DNA of 64,000 bases, from positions 62,001-126,000 of the forward strand of contig NZ_AQXU01000022.1 of NCBI RefSeq assembly GCF_000376945.1, in the 5' to 3' direction. This document shows positions 53,077 through 61,504 of this stretch, piece after piece; position 1 is the first letter of the stretch; each line of letters starts with the position of its first letter. Source of the stretch: Leeia oryzae DSM 17879. GTDB lineage: Bacteria > Pseudomonadota > Gammaproteobacteria > Burkholderiales > Leeiaceae. The translations under genes and the position numbers were made by a program. A model generated the notes under the pieces. It did not search any database, was not told where the DNA came from, and was given only the letters and a program-made list of their open reading frames with translations.

Positions 53077-54726
53077 ATGAATTTGCAATATGGTGATGTA
53101 TCCACCATCGCTGATGCGTATGACTATATTGTGCTGGGCGGCGGCTCGGCCGGGTGTGTGCTGGCCACCCGGCTTAGCGAAGACCCTGCTTGCAAGGTCT
53201 TGCTGATCGAGGCGGGCGGTGCAGACCGGCATCCGTTTTTCCGCATGCCGGCCGGTTTTGCCAAAATGACCAAGGGAATCGGCTCCTGGGGCTGGTCTAC
53301 CGTGCCCCAGAAGCACATGAACGGGCGGGTGCTGCGCTTTACCCAGGCCAAAGTCATTGGCGGCGGTTCATCCATTAATGCCCAGATCTATACCCGCGGC
53401 GTACCGCAGGATTACGATGACTGGGTCAGCAAGGGTGAGGCGGACGGCTGGGGTTTCAGGGATGTGCTGCCATACTTCAAGAAAGCAGAAAAGAACCAGC
53501 GCTACGCCAATGAATACCATGGTTATGAAGGGCCGCTGGGGGTTTCCAACCCGGTAAGTCCGTTGCCGATCTGCGAGGCCTATTTTCAGGCCGGGCAGGA
53601 GATGGGGATTCCGTTTAATCCGGATTTTAACGGTGCAACCCAGGCGGGTCTGGGCTACTACCAGCTGACCCAGTTCAACGCAGAGCGTTCTTCCACCTCC
53701 ATTGCCTATCTGCACCCGGCGTCTGCCCGCAAGAATCTGGATATTCTGCTGAACACCCAGGTTATGCGTATAGTGGTAGAAAACGGCACTGCCACCGGCG
53801 TGGAAGTGCTCACTAAAAATGACCGTGAGCGTCGCCTGCTCCGGGCCAACGCAGAAATCATCGTGTCCTCTGGCGCGATTGGCTCTCCCAAGCTGCTGAT
53901 GCAATCCGGCATCGGCCCGGCTGACCACCTACACCAGGTGGGTGTGCCTGTGGTGCATGACTTACCCGGTGTCGGTAGTAACCTGCAAGACCATCTGGAT
54001 CTGTTTGCCATTGCCGAATGCACTGGCGAGCACACTTATGATCGCTTCACCAAGCCATGGAATGCCGCCTGGGCCGGTTTGCAATACCTGCTGTTCCGGC
54101 AGGGACCTGTGGCCTCCAGCCTATTTGAAACCGGCGGTTTCTGGTATGCAGACAAAGACGCCCGTTCTCCGGATATTCAGTTCCATTTGGGGCTGGGGTC
54201 GGGGATCGAGGCCGGTGTCGCCAAAATGCAGCACGCCGGGGTTACCTTGAATTCAGCTTTCTTGCGTCCGCGCTCTCGCGGTACGGTAAGACTGGCCAGC
54301 AGCGACCCAATGGCTGCACCGCTGATCGACCCGAATTACTGGGCAGACCCGTATGACCGTGAGATGTCGCTACGGGGGCTGCAAATGGCCCGCGATATCC
54401 TGCAACAAGCCGCGCTCAAGCGATTTGTGCTGGAAGAGCGCCTGCCGGGCCGTACGGTAGCCAGTGAAGCACAAATGCTCGATTTTGCCTGTCGTAATGC
54501 CAAAACCGACCATCACCCGGTAGGAACCTGCCGGATTGGCGCAGGTGCCGATGCCGTGGTGGATGCCGACCTGCGGGTACATGGCCTGAAGGGCTTGCGC
54601 GTGGCAGATGCCTCTGTGATGCCTTTTATCCCCAGCTGCAATACCAACGCCCCGACGATCATGATCGCGGAAAAAGCCGCAGATCACATTCGTGGAAAAG
54701 TCATTACCCAGGAGCACGTGTCATGA
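53077..54726 (+). CDS. GMC-family FAD-dependent oxidoreductase (choline/alcohol dehydrogenase-like)
   Basis: The 549-residue flavoprotein has the FAD-binding [22 protein letters not shown], the family signatures [19 protein letters not shown] and [18 protein letters not shown], and the active-site histidine region [11 protein letters not shown] with [15 protein letters not shown]. No signal peptide, so cytoplasmic. It would oxidise an alcohol or sugar hydroxyl. Start 53077 follows AAGGTTAGCCATC. The stop overlaps the DUF993 start by ATGA. Confidence 0.92.
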   Translation: MNLQYGDVSTIADAYDYIVLGGGSAGCVLATRLSEDPACKVLLIEAGGADRHPFFRMPAGFAKMTKGIGSWGWSTVPQKHMNGRVLRFTQAKVIGGGSSINAQIYTRGVPQDYDDWVSKGEADGWGFRDVLPYFKKAEKNQRYANEYHGYEGPLGVSNPVSPLPICEAYFQAGQEMGIPFNPDFNGATQAGLGYYQLTQFNAERSSTSIAYLHPASARKNLDILLNTQVMRIVVENGTATGVEVLTKNDRERRLLRANAEIIVSSGAIGSPKLLMQSGIGPADHLHQVGVPVVHDLPGVGSNLQDHLDLFAIAECTGEHTYDRFTKPWNAAWAGLQYLLFRQGPVASSLFETGGFWYADKDARSPDIQFHLGLGSGIEAGVAKMQHAGVTLNSAFLRPRSRGTVRLASSDPMAAPLIDPNYWADPYDREMSLRGLQMARDILQQAALKRFVLEERLPGRTVASEAQMLDFACRNAKTDHHPVGTCRIGAGADAVVDADLRVHGLKGLRVADASVMPFIPSCNTNAPTIMIAEKAADHIRGKVITQEHVS

Positions 54727-55895
54727 ATATCGTATTACCCACCAAAGAAGGCAACGTAGAACGTTATGCCATGGTATCCAGCTTGTCTCCTGTCGTGACG
54801 GCCACAGCCCAGCCATTCAACCGCATTGCCTATGCGGCGGCGCACGTGGTGGTAGATCCGCTGAAAGAAACCAACCCTTGGGACGAAACCGCCCCGATCG
54901 ACTGGGAAAGGACCCTCGCGTTCCGCGAATACCTGTGGGGGCTGGGGTTCAAGGTGGCAGAAGCCATGGATACCGCCCAGCGCGGCATGGGGCTGGGCTG
55001 GACAGATGCGGCAGAGCTGATCCGCCGTAGTGCCGCGCATGCCAGGACCTTTCCAGGGGCAGACCTTGCCTGTGGTGTGGGGACAGACCAGCTGGAAATC
55101 ACCGACACCACCACGCTGGATGATGTACTGGCAGCATACCGGGAGCAGTTTGACGTAGTGGAGTCTGCTGGCAGCCGTGGCATCCTGATGGCCAGTCGCG
55201 CCTTGTGTACCGTTGCCCGTAGTGAGGACGATTACCTGCAGGTGTACGGCAAACTGTTGTCTGAAGCCAAAGACAAGGTGGTGCTGCACTGGCTGGGCGA
55301 AATGTTTGACCCGCTCCTGAAGGGCTACTGGGGGTCTGCGGATATCCCGACTGCCATGAATACCGTATTGCGCATCATTGAGGCTAACCAGGATAAAGTG
55401 GAAGGGATCAAGGTATCGTTACTGGATGCCAAATGGGAGATTGACCTGCGCAACCGCCTGCCCAAAGGTGTCTCCATGTATACCGGGGATGACTTCAATT
55501 ATGGCGAGCTGATTGCCGGGGATGAACACCGTTACTCGCATGCCTTGCTGGGCATCTTCGACCCGATTGCACCGGTGGCAGCCAATGCGCTGACGGCACT
55601 CGCCCAAGGTGACCTGCAAAAATACCATGCGCTGATGACTCCCACGGTGGCGTTGTCCCGCGAAGTTTTCAAGGCGCCCACCCGCCACTACAAGGCCGGG
55701 GTGATTTTCCTGGCCTGGCTAAACGGGCATCAGGATCATATTTCCATGCTGGGCGGTTTGCAGTCTGCCCGCTGTGTCATGCACTATGTGAACATTTTCC
55801 GGCTGGCAGACCAATGCGGTGTGCTGATCCGTCCGGAACTGGCACTGCAGCGGATGCGGCGTTTCCTGACCGTGGCCGCTGGTCTTGGAGGTTAA
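54723..55895 (+). CDS. DUF993 (dihydrodipicolinate-synthase-fold) protein
   Basis: The 390-residue protein fits DUF993, a family predicted to be an aldolase/lyase related to DapA-type TIM barrels: SLSPVVTATAQPFNRIAYAAAHVVVDPLKETNPW, WERTLAFREYLWGLGFKVAEAMDTAQRGMG, GTDQLEITDT, VEGIKVSLLDAKWEI (candidate Schiff-base lysine) and YTGDDFNYGELIAGDEHRYSHALLG. No member has a function known to me. A carbon-carbon bond cleavage before the glycerate kinase step is a reasonable inference. Confidence 0.85.
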   Translation: MNIVLPTKEGNVERYAMVSSLSPVVTATAQPFNRIAYAAAHVVVDPLKETNPWDETAPIDWERTLAFREYLWGLGFKVAEAMDTAQRGMGLGWTDAAELIRRSAAHARTFPGADLACGVGTDQLEITDTTTLDDVLAAYREQFDVVESAGSRGILMASRALCTVARSEDDYLQVYGKLLSEAKDKVVLHWLGEMFDPLLKGYWGSADIPTAMNTVLRIIEANQDKVEGIKVSLLDAKWEIDLRNRLPKGVSMYTGDDFNYGELIAGDEHRYSHALLGIFDPIAPVAANALTALAQGDLQKYHALMTPTVALSREVFKAPTRHYKAGVIFLAWLNGHQDHISMLGGLQSARCVMHYVNIFRLADQCGVLIRPELALQRMRRFLTVAAGLGG

Positions 55896-55901
55896 TACAC
55901 G

Positions 55902-57149
55902 ATGGATGACGCGCAATTACTGCGGCTGCTGTTTGATGCTGCCATTGCCGAGGCGCAACCTTCTGTCCGGCTAAAGCATATGCTGCCGGACCCGCCCAAA
56001 GGGCGTACCGTGGTGATCGGTGCAGGCAAGGCCTCTGCCGAAATGGCCTGGCAACTGGAGCAATGCTGGCCCGGCCCACTAACGGGTGTGGTCGTCACCC
56101 GTTACGGGCAACTGACCCCTTGCAGGCAGATTCGTCTACTGGAGGCCAGCCATCCGTTTCCGGACCAAAACAGCCTGGAGGCGGCGCAAGAGATCAAGGC
56201 ACAACTCGTCGGGCTGACCGAAGACGATCTGGTGATTGCGCTGATCTCTGGCGGTGGTTCGGCCTTGCTGGTCGATCCGGTAGAAGGGGTGACGCTGGCA
56301 GAGAAGCAGGCCGTCACCAAAGCCATGTTTGCGGCGGGTGCCACCATCCGTGAGCTCAATACCGTGCGCCAGCAACTGTCACGCATCAAGGGTGGCAAAC
56401 TGGCGCAGATGGCCAAACCGGCCAGGGTAGTCACTTACATCATTTCAGACATTCCCGGCGATACACCATCATTTGTTGCCTCTGGCCCCACCGTGGCGCC
56501 AACGCCAGCAGAAGATGCATGGACCATCATCCAGCGACTGGGGCTGAGCTTTTCACCCGCTGTAATGCGTGCCTTGCAGGCGCCAGCCAGTCTGGCTGCT
56601 GACAGTTATGATCACTGTGAAGTCCGCATGCTGGCTACGCCAATGCAAAGCCTGCAAGCAGCAGCTGCCAAGGCCCGCCAGTCTGGACTGGAAGTCATGA
56701 TCCTGAGTGACCAGCTGGAAGGCGAGGCCAAAGAGATTGCATTGGCCCATGCCGGGATGGTCAGAAGCATCATGACTTACGATACGCCGATCAAACGCCC
56801 GGCATTGCTGCTGTCGGGCGGAGAAACCACAGTCACGTTTGCCAATGGCCCGTCAGGCAAGGGTGGGCGCAATACCGAATTCCTGCTGGCGCTGGGGTAC
56901 GCCCTGCGTGATCTGGATAACGTCACCGCCATTGCTTGTGATACAGACGGTATTGATGGCAGCGAGAACAATGCGGGTGCCATCTGGCGGCCTGATAGTG
57001 CTGCACGTGTCCGGCTGCAGAAGCTTGATCCGCTGGCCAGTCTGTCTGCCCACGACAGCTACACCTTTTTTGAACAGCTTGGGGATTTGATCGTGACCGG
57101 GCCTACACAAACCAATGTGAACGATTTCCGGGCCATCTTGGTCCGCTAA
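55902..57149 (+). CDS. Glycerate 2-kinase, class II (MOFRL/DUF4147)
   Basis: The 415-residue kinase has the N-terminal DUF4147 domain (RTVVIGAGKASAEMAWQLE, DLVIALISGGGSALLVDPVEGVTL) and the C-terminal MOFRL domain (LLSGGETTVTFANGPSGKGGRNTEFLLALG, ACDTDGIDGSENNAGA). It phosphorylates D-glycerate to 2-phosphoglycerate, linking the island to lower glycolysis. It begins 6 bases after DUF993. Its presence implies that the pathway yields glycerate. Confidence 0.93.
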   Translation: MDDAQLLRLLFDAAIAEAQPSVRLKHMLPDPPKGRTVVIGAGKASAEMAWQLEQCWPGPLTGVVVTRYGQLTPCRQIRLLEASHPFPDQNSLEAAQEIKAQLVGLTEDDLVIALISGGGSALLVDPVEGVTLAEKQAVTKAMFAAGATIRELNTVRQQLSRIKGGKLAQMAKPARVVTYIISDIPGDTPSFVASGPTVAPTPAEDAWTIIQRLGLSFSPAVMRALQAPASLAADSYDHCEVRMLATPMQSLQAAAAKARQSGLEVMILSDQLEGEAKEIALAHAGMVRSIMTYDTPIKRPALLLSGGETTVTFANGPSGKGGRNTEFLLALGYALRDLDNVTAIACDTDGIDGSENNAGAIWRPDSAARVRLQKLDPLASLSAHDSYTFFEQLGDLIVTGPTQTNVNDFRAILVR

Positions 57150-57180
57150 GGGGCGGACAATCTTTTTGGGAGATGTTTTC

Positions 57181-57621
57181 ATGAGCGAGGTATCAACCCC
57201 CTCTCTGCGCCAGACAGCATCGCTGTCGCTGGGGCTGGCCACCATCGGGGCAAATGCGATTCTGACTGCTTTGAACACCGCCAGCAAAGACGCGGTGGTT
57301 GCGGTAGCAGACCCGGCTGGCGACCTGATCTGCCTGAACCGTACCGATGGCGCACCTACACCATCAGTCAAGATTGCCATCGACAAAGCCACAACGGCCG
57401 CCAGAATGCAGGTCTCTACCCGGCAGCTCGGGTTGCAGTCCAAGGCAGAAGATTGGGATTTTATCTATTTTGCCGGCCAGCCGATGATTGGCTGGGCTGG
57501 CGGCTTGCCCGTCCGAATCGGCGGGCAGGTAGTAGGCGCCATTGCGGTGAGCGGTCTGGATGAGTTGTCCGACGAGCAGTTTGCCCGCATCGGCGTAGAA
57601 GCCATCGAAGCCGTGCTATAA
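57181..57621 (+). CDS. DUF336 (GlcG/HbpS-like) protein
   Basis: The 146-residue protein of the GlcG/HbpS fold has ATIGANAILTALNTASKDAVVAVADPAGDLICLNRTDGAP, KIAIDKATTAARM and GWAGGLPVRIGGQVVGAIAVSGL. Cytoplasmic, no signal peptide. GlcG-like proteins accompany many oxidative catabolic operons without a known activity. Start 57181 follows GGGAGATGTTTTC. Relative of the gene at 16390, though sequence divergence between them is large. Confidence 0.85.
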   Translation: MSEVSTPSLRQTASLSLGLATIGANAILTALNTASKDAVVAVADPAGDLICLNRTDGAPTPSVKIAIDKATTAARMQVSTRQLGLQSKAEDWDFIYFAGQPMIGWAGGLPVRIGGQVVGAIAVSGLDELSDEQFARIGVEAIEAVL

Positions 57622-57669
57622 CTGACCCGGCCAACCGGTGCTGACCATCCAATTGACCAAGGACACCCC

Positions 57670-57966
57670 ATGCTAACGCATATCGTACTTTTCAGATTCA
57701 AACCAGCTACAACGCCAGAGGTTGTCACGGCACTGGTGCAAGCGTTCCGGGATCTGAAGTCGCAAATACCGGAAGTTGTCAGTCTGGAAAGCGGCACCAA
57801 CAACAGCCCGGAAAAGCTGGATAAAGGCCTGACACACGGTTTTGTCCTGACATTTGCCAATGCACATGACCGGGATGTGTATTTGGTTCACCCGATTCAT
57901 CAGGCATTTGTGGCACAAGTCGGGCCACATGTGGATGACGTACTGGTGTTTGATTTTGACCATTAA
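57670..57966 (+). CDS. Dabb-domain (stress-responsive A/B barrel) protein
   Basis: The 98-residue ferredoxin-like barrel shows MLTHIVLFRFKPAT, SLESGTNNSPEKLDKGLTHGFVLTFANAHDRDVYLVHPIHQAFV. Dabb proteins act as small dimeric tautomerase- or oxygenase-like enzymes or binding proteins. It closes the main operon and is followed at once by a terminator. Confidence 0.9.
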   Translation: MLTHIVLFRFKPATTPEVVTALVQAFRDLKSQIPEVVSLESGTNNSPEKLDKGLTHGFVLTFANAHDRDVYLVHPIHQAFVAQVGPHVDDVLVFDFDH

Positions 57967-57995
57967 GAAGCGGGATAAGCTTTGTAGGGCCTTGG

Positions 57996-58019
57996 CGGGG
58001 ACTTGTTCCCCGTTTTTTT
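57996..58019 (+). terminator. Rho-independent terminator after the Dabb gene
   Basis: Stem CGGGGA / TCCCCG with a 5-base loop and seven T residues. It ends the long island operon, and the last T abuts the LacI-type operator that precedes the second binding-protein gene. Confidence 0.9.
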
Positions 58020-58043
58020 AAAAATTGGAACGATCCAATTTTT
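58020..58043 (+). promoter_or_regulatory. LacI-type operator O3 before the second binding-protein gene
   Basis: The core TTGGAACGATCCAA (58025-58038) is flanked by five A on the left and five T on the right, giving a 24-bp dyad with one mismatched pair. It lies 44 bases upstream of the start codon. A clear -35/-10 could not be placed, but a separate promoter is needed because a terminator precedes it. Confidence 0.75.
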
Positions 58044-58087
58044 GTGCTGTGAATGACATCGATAACCATAAAAGAGGAGATGAGTCG

Positions 58088-59362
58088 ATGAAAGTAAAGC
58101 AAGTACATGGCAAAAAGAAGGCGTTGGTAGTTGGACTGCTGTCTGCCGCATGTCTGGCAAAAACTGCTCATGCAGAAGACCGGATCGAGGTCATGCATTT
58201 CTGGACATCTGGCGGGGAGGCCGCAGCCCTCAATATTCTGAAGGATGACCTCAAAAAGCGGGGGTATGGCTGGCTGGACAGCCCGGTTGCCGGTGGCGGT
58301 GGAGAGCAAGCCAAAACCACGTTGCGGGCCCGCATTGCCTCTGGCAACCCGCCAGAGGCAGCACTGACACTAGGGTTTGATACCATCGACTACGCGACTG
58401 AAAATTTTCTGGGCAATCTGGACGCCTTAGCCGAAAAAGAAAACTGGGGCACCCTGATCCCGTCTGCGCTGCAGAAATTCAGCAAGATCAATGGGCATTG
58501 GGTGGCCGCGCCACTATTGGTGCACCGGTCTAATTGGGTGTGGGCCAACAAGGCCATTTTCACCAAGCTGAACCTGGCGCCCCCCAAGAACTTCAGCGAA
58601 CTGCTCGCGGTGTCGCAAAAAATCCGCCAGGCAGGATACATTCCGCTGGCGCATGGCGGACAAGCATGGCAAGAGGCGGCACTATTTGACAGTGCCGTTC
58701 TGTCTGCCGGAGGCCCCGGTTTCTACAAACAGGCGCTGATCTATCTGGATCCGAAAGCCTTGGGCAGCAAAACCATGGAGAAAGCCTTTGAACAACTGAA
58801 GGCGCTCCGTGGCATGACGGACCCTAACTTCCCCGGCAGGGACTGGAACCAGGCCACATCCATGGTAATCAATGGCAAAGCCGCCATGCAGGTCATGGGC
58901 GACTGGGCCAAAGGGGAGTTTACCAAGGCCGGTAAGGTCGCCAACAAAGACTATCTGTGCTTTGCCTATCCCGGCACCGAAGGCAGCTTTGTGTTTCTGG
59001 GCAATCAATTCTCCATGTTTAAAACCTCTGGCGATGGCAAAAAGCGGCAATTGGCGTTGGCCAGTGCCATCATGAACAAGGATTTGCAGGAGAAGTTCAG
59101 CATGCTCAAGGGGTCTATCCCTGCACGGCTGGATGCATCCGATGCCAATTTCGATGATTGCGGCAAAAAATCGATGGCGGACATGCGCAAGGCGGCACTC
59201 ACCAATAATCTGCTGGGTAGTTATGCTTTTGGTTTTGCGGTTAACGAGTCCATGAAAGGAGCAATCACCGACATCGTCTCCAAGGCATTCAATGACCCAA
59301 CCTTTACACCAGCGATGGCTACCCAAAAACTGGTCGAAGTCGTGAATGACAACAAGTCATAA
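58088..59362 (+). CDS. Carbohydrate ABC transporter substrate-binding protein (family 1), copy 2
   Basis: The 424-residue product has a signal peptide ending TAHA and aligns with copy 1 throughout (IEVMHFWTSGGEAAALNILKDDLKKRGYGW, WVAAPLLVHRSNWVWANKAIF, YIPLAHGGQAWQEAALFDSAVLSAGGP), about 60 % identical by eye. No second permease pair follows, so it should share the transporter encoded at 49305-52252 and extend its ligand range. Start 58088 follows GAGGAGATGAGTCG. Controlled by operator O3. Confidence 0.92.
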   Translation: MKVKQVHGKKKALVVGLLSAACLAKTAHAEDRIEVMHFWTSGGEAAALNILKDDLKKRGYGWLDSPVAGGGGEQAKTTLRARIASGNPPEAALTLGFDTIDYATENFLGNLDALAEKENWGTLIPSALQKFSKINGHWVAAPLLVHRSNWVWANKAIFTKLNLAPPKNFSELLAVSQKIRQAGYIPLAHGGQAWQEAALFDSAVLSAGGPGFYKQALIYLDPKALGSKTMEKAFEQLKALRGMTDPNFPGRDWNQATSMVINGKAAMQVMGDWAKGEFTKAGKVANKDYLCFAYPGTEGSFVFLGNQFSMFKTSGDGKKRQLALASAIMNKDLQEKFSMLKGSIPARLDASDANFDDCGKKSMADMRKAALTNNLLGSYAFGFAVNESMKGAITDIVSKAFNDPTFTPAMATQKLVEVVNDNKS

Positions 59363-59424
59363 CTGAACCGGCTGCCCATATCCGCGTGCTGCTGGTATGG
59401 GCAGGTTCGATCAGGAGAACTAGG

Positions 59425-60354
59425 ATGCGGACGAAGCATGTTGTCTTTCCTGTCATTCTGCTGGTGATCTTGCTGTCTTGCCGGGCATTGGCCGAGACCG
59501 TCAATATCATTTATCCCCGCATAGAAGAACGGATGCAGGATGACTACGGGCTAAAGGTACTGGATCTGGCGCTGAAAAAATCCGGTCTGGATTACCGGTT
59601 AAGGCTGTCTGACGAGCTAATGAATCAGGACCGTGCCAAGAAATACCTGGAACTTGGAAAAATATCCGTGCTGGACTTTGGCACCAATACCAGCTTCGAG
59701 CAACGATTTCTGCCAGTGTACTTTCCGATTGATGGCGGTTTAAGCGGGTTCCGGTTATTGATCACCAACAGGAACCGCGCTGTTCAGGTGCAGGGTGATG
59801 CGATCACTGCCATGAAGGCCAATGTGGCAGGTCAGGGTGCAGGTTGGGCAGATGTCGATATCTTGAGGTTTAATGGCTTTAAGGTCACGGAAGCACCGGT
59901 ATTTAATGCTTTGTTCCGGATGCTGGAGGCGCAGCGATTTGATTTCTTTCCGCTAGGGGTGGATGAAATTTACCGATTCTATGATCAGAACAAGGAAATC
60001 TACCAGAACCTGATCATTGATGAGCATATCGCCCTGCATTACCCGTTTGCACGGCTATTTTTTGTGAGCCGGAAGAATGTGGTGCTCAGAGATGCTATCT
60101 ACAGAGGCTTGAAAATGGCGTTTGACGATGGAAGCCTGTTGACCCTGCTCAAAAATAATACGGCCTTCTATGCCTCCATGGCCAAATCCAGATTGAATTG
60201 CCGGCAGGTGATAGAGCTGGAAAACCCATATGTATCCGATGCATTTTCCCAGATTCCTAAAGCCTATTTCTGGGTAGCCAGCAGCTTAAGCGTACATCCG
60301 CCAGCACAATTGGCGTGCACGGTACCTGCATTCAAGGCATCACAGCTTGGCTAA
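59425..60354 (+). CDS. Periplasmic solute-binding-like protein
   Basis: The 309-residue product has a signal peptide (cleavage near LSCRALA) and a family 3-like binding fold: VNIIYPRIEERMQDDYGLKVLDLALKKSGLDYRLRLSDELM, VDILRFNGFKVTEAPVFNALFRMLEAQRFDFFPLGVDEIYRF. It resembles orphan transporter-substrate-binding domain proteins. Whether it belongs to the island is uncertain; it lies 62 bases after the second family 1 protein. Start 59425 follows GGAGAACTAGG. Confidence 0.8.
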   Translation: MRTKHVVFPVILLVILLSCRALAETVNIIYPRIEERMQDDYGLKVLDLALKKSGLDYRLRLSDELMNQDRAKKYLELGKISVLDFGTNTSFEQRFLPVYFPIDGGLSGFRLLITNRNRAVQVQGDAITAMKANVAGQGAGWADVDILRFNGFKVTEAPVFNALFRMLEAQRFDFFPLGVDEIYRFYDQNKEIYQNLIIDEHIALHYPFARLFFVSRKNVVLRDAIYRGLKMAFDDGSLLTLLKNNTAFYASMAKSRLNCRQVIELENPYVSDAFSQIPKAYFWVASSLSVHPPAQLACTVPAFKASQLG

Positions 60355-60435
60355 GGTCCCTGAATCTGTCACATGAATGTTGTGACGGCAGGATTAAGGT
60401 TGGTTATTTCGGATACTCACGGGAGATAACCTCAA

Positions 60436-61356
60436 TTAAAGATTTTCTTTCATCTTGGCCTGCGCAAACAGCCAGTTGCGCATGGATAAGATGGTCTCTG
60501 AATGTTTCCGTTCTTTCGGATACACAATATAGAAGCCCAGGGCTTGCCGCAGGCTGATGTCAAAAGGCTTGTATAGTCTGCCAAGCAGAATATCTCTTTC
60601 CACCAAAGGGTCACTCGCCAGCGCGACCCCTTGGCCAGCGATGGCTGCATCAATTGCCAGGGCAGACTGATTGAATCTTGGCCCTTTGCGGGTGTCAATT
60701 TTGACATCCAGCTTCAGCGCATGAATGAATTCATCCCAAAGGCTGTGCGCGTCATGCAGCAAGACCTGATCAGCAAGATCAGCAGGTTCTCTTAAAGGTT
60801 TTGCACCTTCTTTGCGGTGCGGGCTGCACACCACATACACATCCAGCGGAAATAGCAGTTCTGCTTCCAGCTCTTTGTCAAAAGGCGGCCGGCCAAGCCG
60901 GATGGCGAGATCCGCTTCGCCTTTCTGGAAAGAGGATACCTTCTCGCTGGCGATGACCTTTACATCCACGTGCGGAAACGCTTCCTGAAAACTCGACAGG
61001 TGCGGGATCAGCCATTTGCTGGCCAGCGAGGGCGTGGTACTGACCGTGATGCCGGAAGATTGCCGCATGAGGTTGTCAGTGGCAACGGCAATGGTTTCCA
61101 GCGCTCGCTGGATATCGGCAAAATACACGGCACCTGCTTCTGTCAGCGCCAGGCCTCTTGGCATCCGGTGAAACAACGGTTTTTCCAGCACTTTTTCCAG
61201 ATGCCTGACCTGTTGCGCCACTGCACCCTGGGTCACAAACAGTTCTTCGGCCGCCAGCCGGAAATTAAGGTGCCTGGCCGAGGCTTCAAAAGCCCGCAGG
61301 GCATTTAGCGGTGGCAGGCGGTTTCCAAATCGGTTGGCACTCATGTGGTATTTCAT
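60436..61356 (-). CDS. LysR-family regulator (GcvA-like)
   Basis: The 306-residue protein has NRLPPLNALRAFEASARHLNFRLAAEELFVTQGAVAQQVRHLEK, the start typical of the GcvA subgroup, and an effector domain (GEADLAIRLGRPPFDKELEAELLFPLDVYVVCSP). Divergent from the SDR at 61492, its probable target. The start may be ATG 61344. Confidence 0.9.
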   Translation of the reverse strand: MKYHMSANRFGNRLPPLNALRAFEASARHLNFRLAAEELFVTQGAVAQQVRHLEKVLEKPLFHRMPRGLALTEAGAVYFADIQRALETIAVATDNLMRQSSGITVSTTPSLASKWLIPHLSSFQEAFPHVDVKVIASEKVSSFQKGEADLAIRLGRPPFDKELEAELLFPLDVYVVCSPHRKEGAKPLREPADLADQVLLHDAHSLWDEFIHALKLDVKIDTRKGPRFNQSALAIDAAIAGQGVALASDPLVERDILLGRLYKPFDISLRQALGFYIVYPKERKHSETILSMRNWLFAQAKMKENL

Positions 61357-61385
61357 GCTGTAGAAAAACTACTGGATAAAAGCAG

Positions 61386-61405
61386 AATATGTCATTAGTC
61401 ATATT
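61386..61405. promoter_or_regulatory. Candidate LysR operator
   Basis: AATATG-8-CATATT, a perfect dyad with the T-N11-A spacing of LysR sites, lies in the intergenic region between the LysR and SDR genes. Confidence 0.5.
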
Positions 61406-61441
61406 AACAGGAGTCCTCTACATTGGCTGCAAGAGGTTTTC

Positions 61442-61504
61442 ATGACAACTGCCTGCCTTGTACGGCATGCCCAATTTGAAAAGGATGCAACATGCGTGAT
61501 CTGA
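61442..61504 (+). CDS. Possible leader peptide overlapping the SDR start
   Basis: A 20-codon ORF with a good ribosome site (AGAGGTTTTC) overlaps the SDR start codon by 13 bases in another frame. It might couple translation, or the ATG may be incidental. Confidence 0.25.
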   Translation: MTTACLVRHAQFEKDATCVI

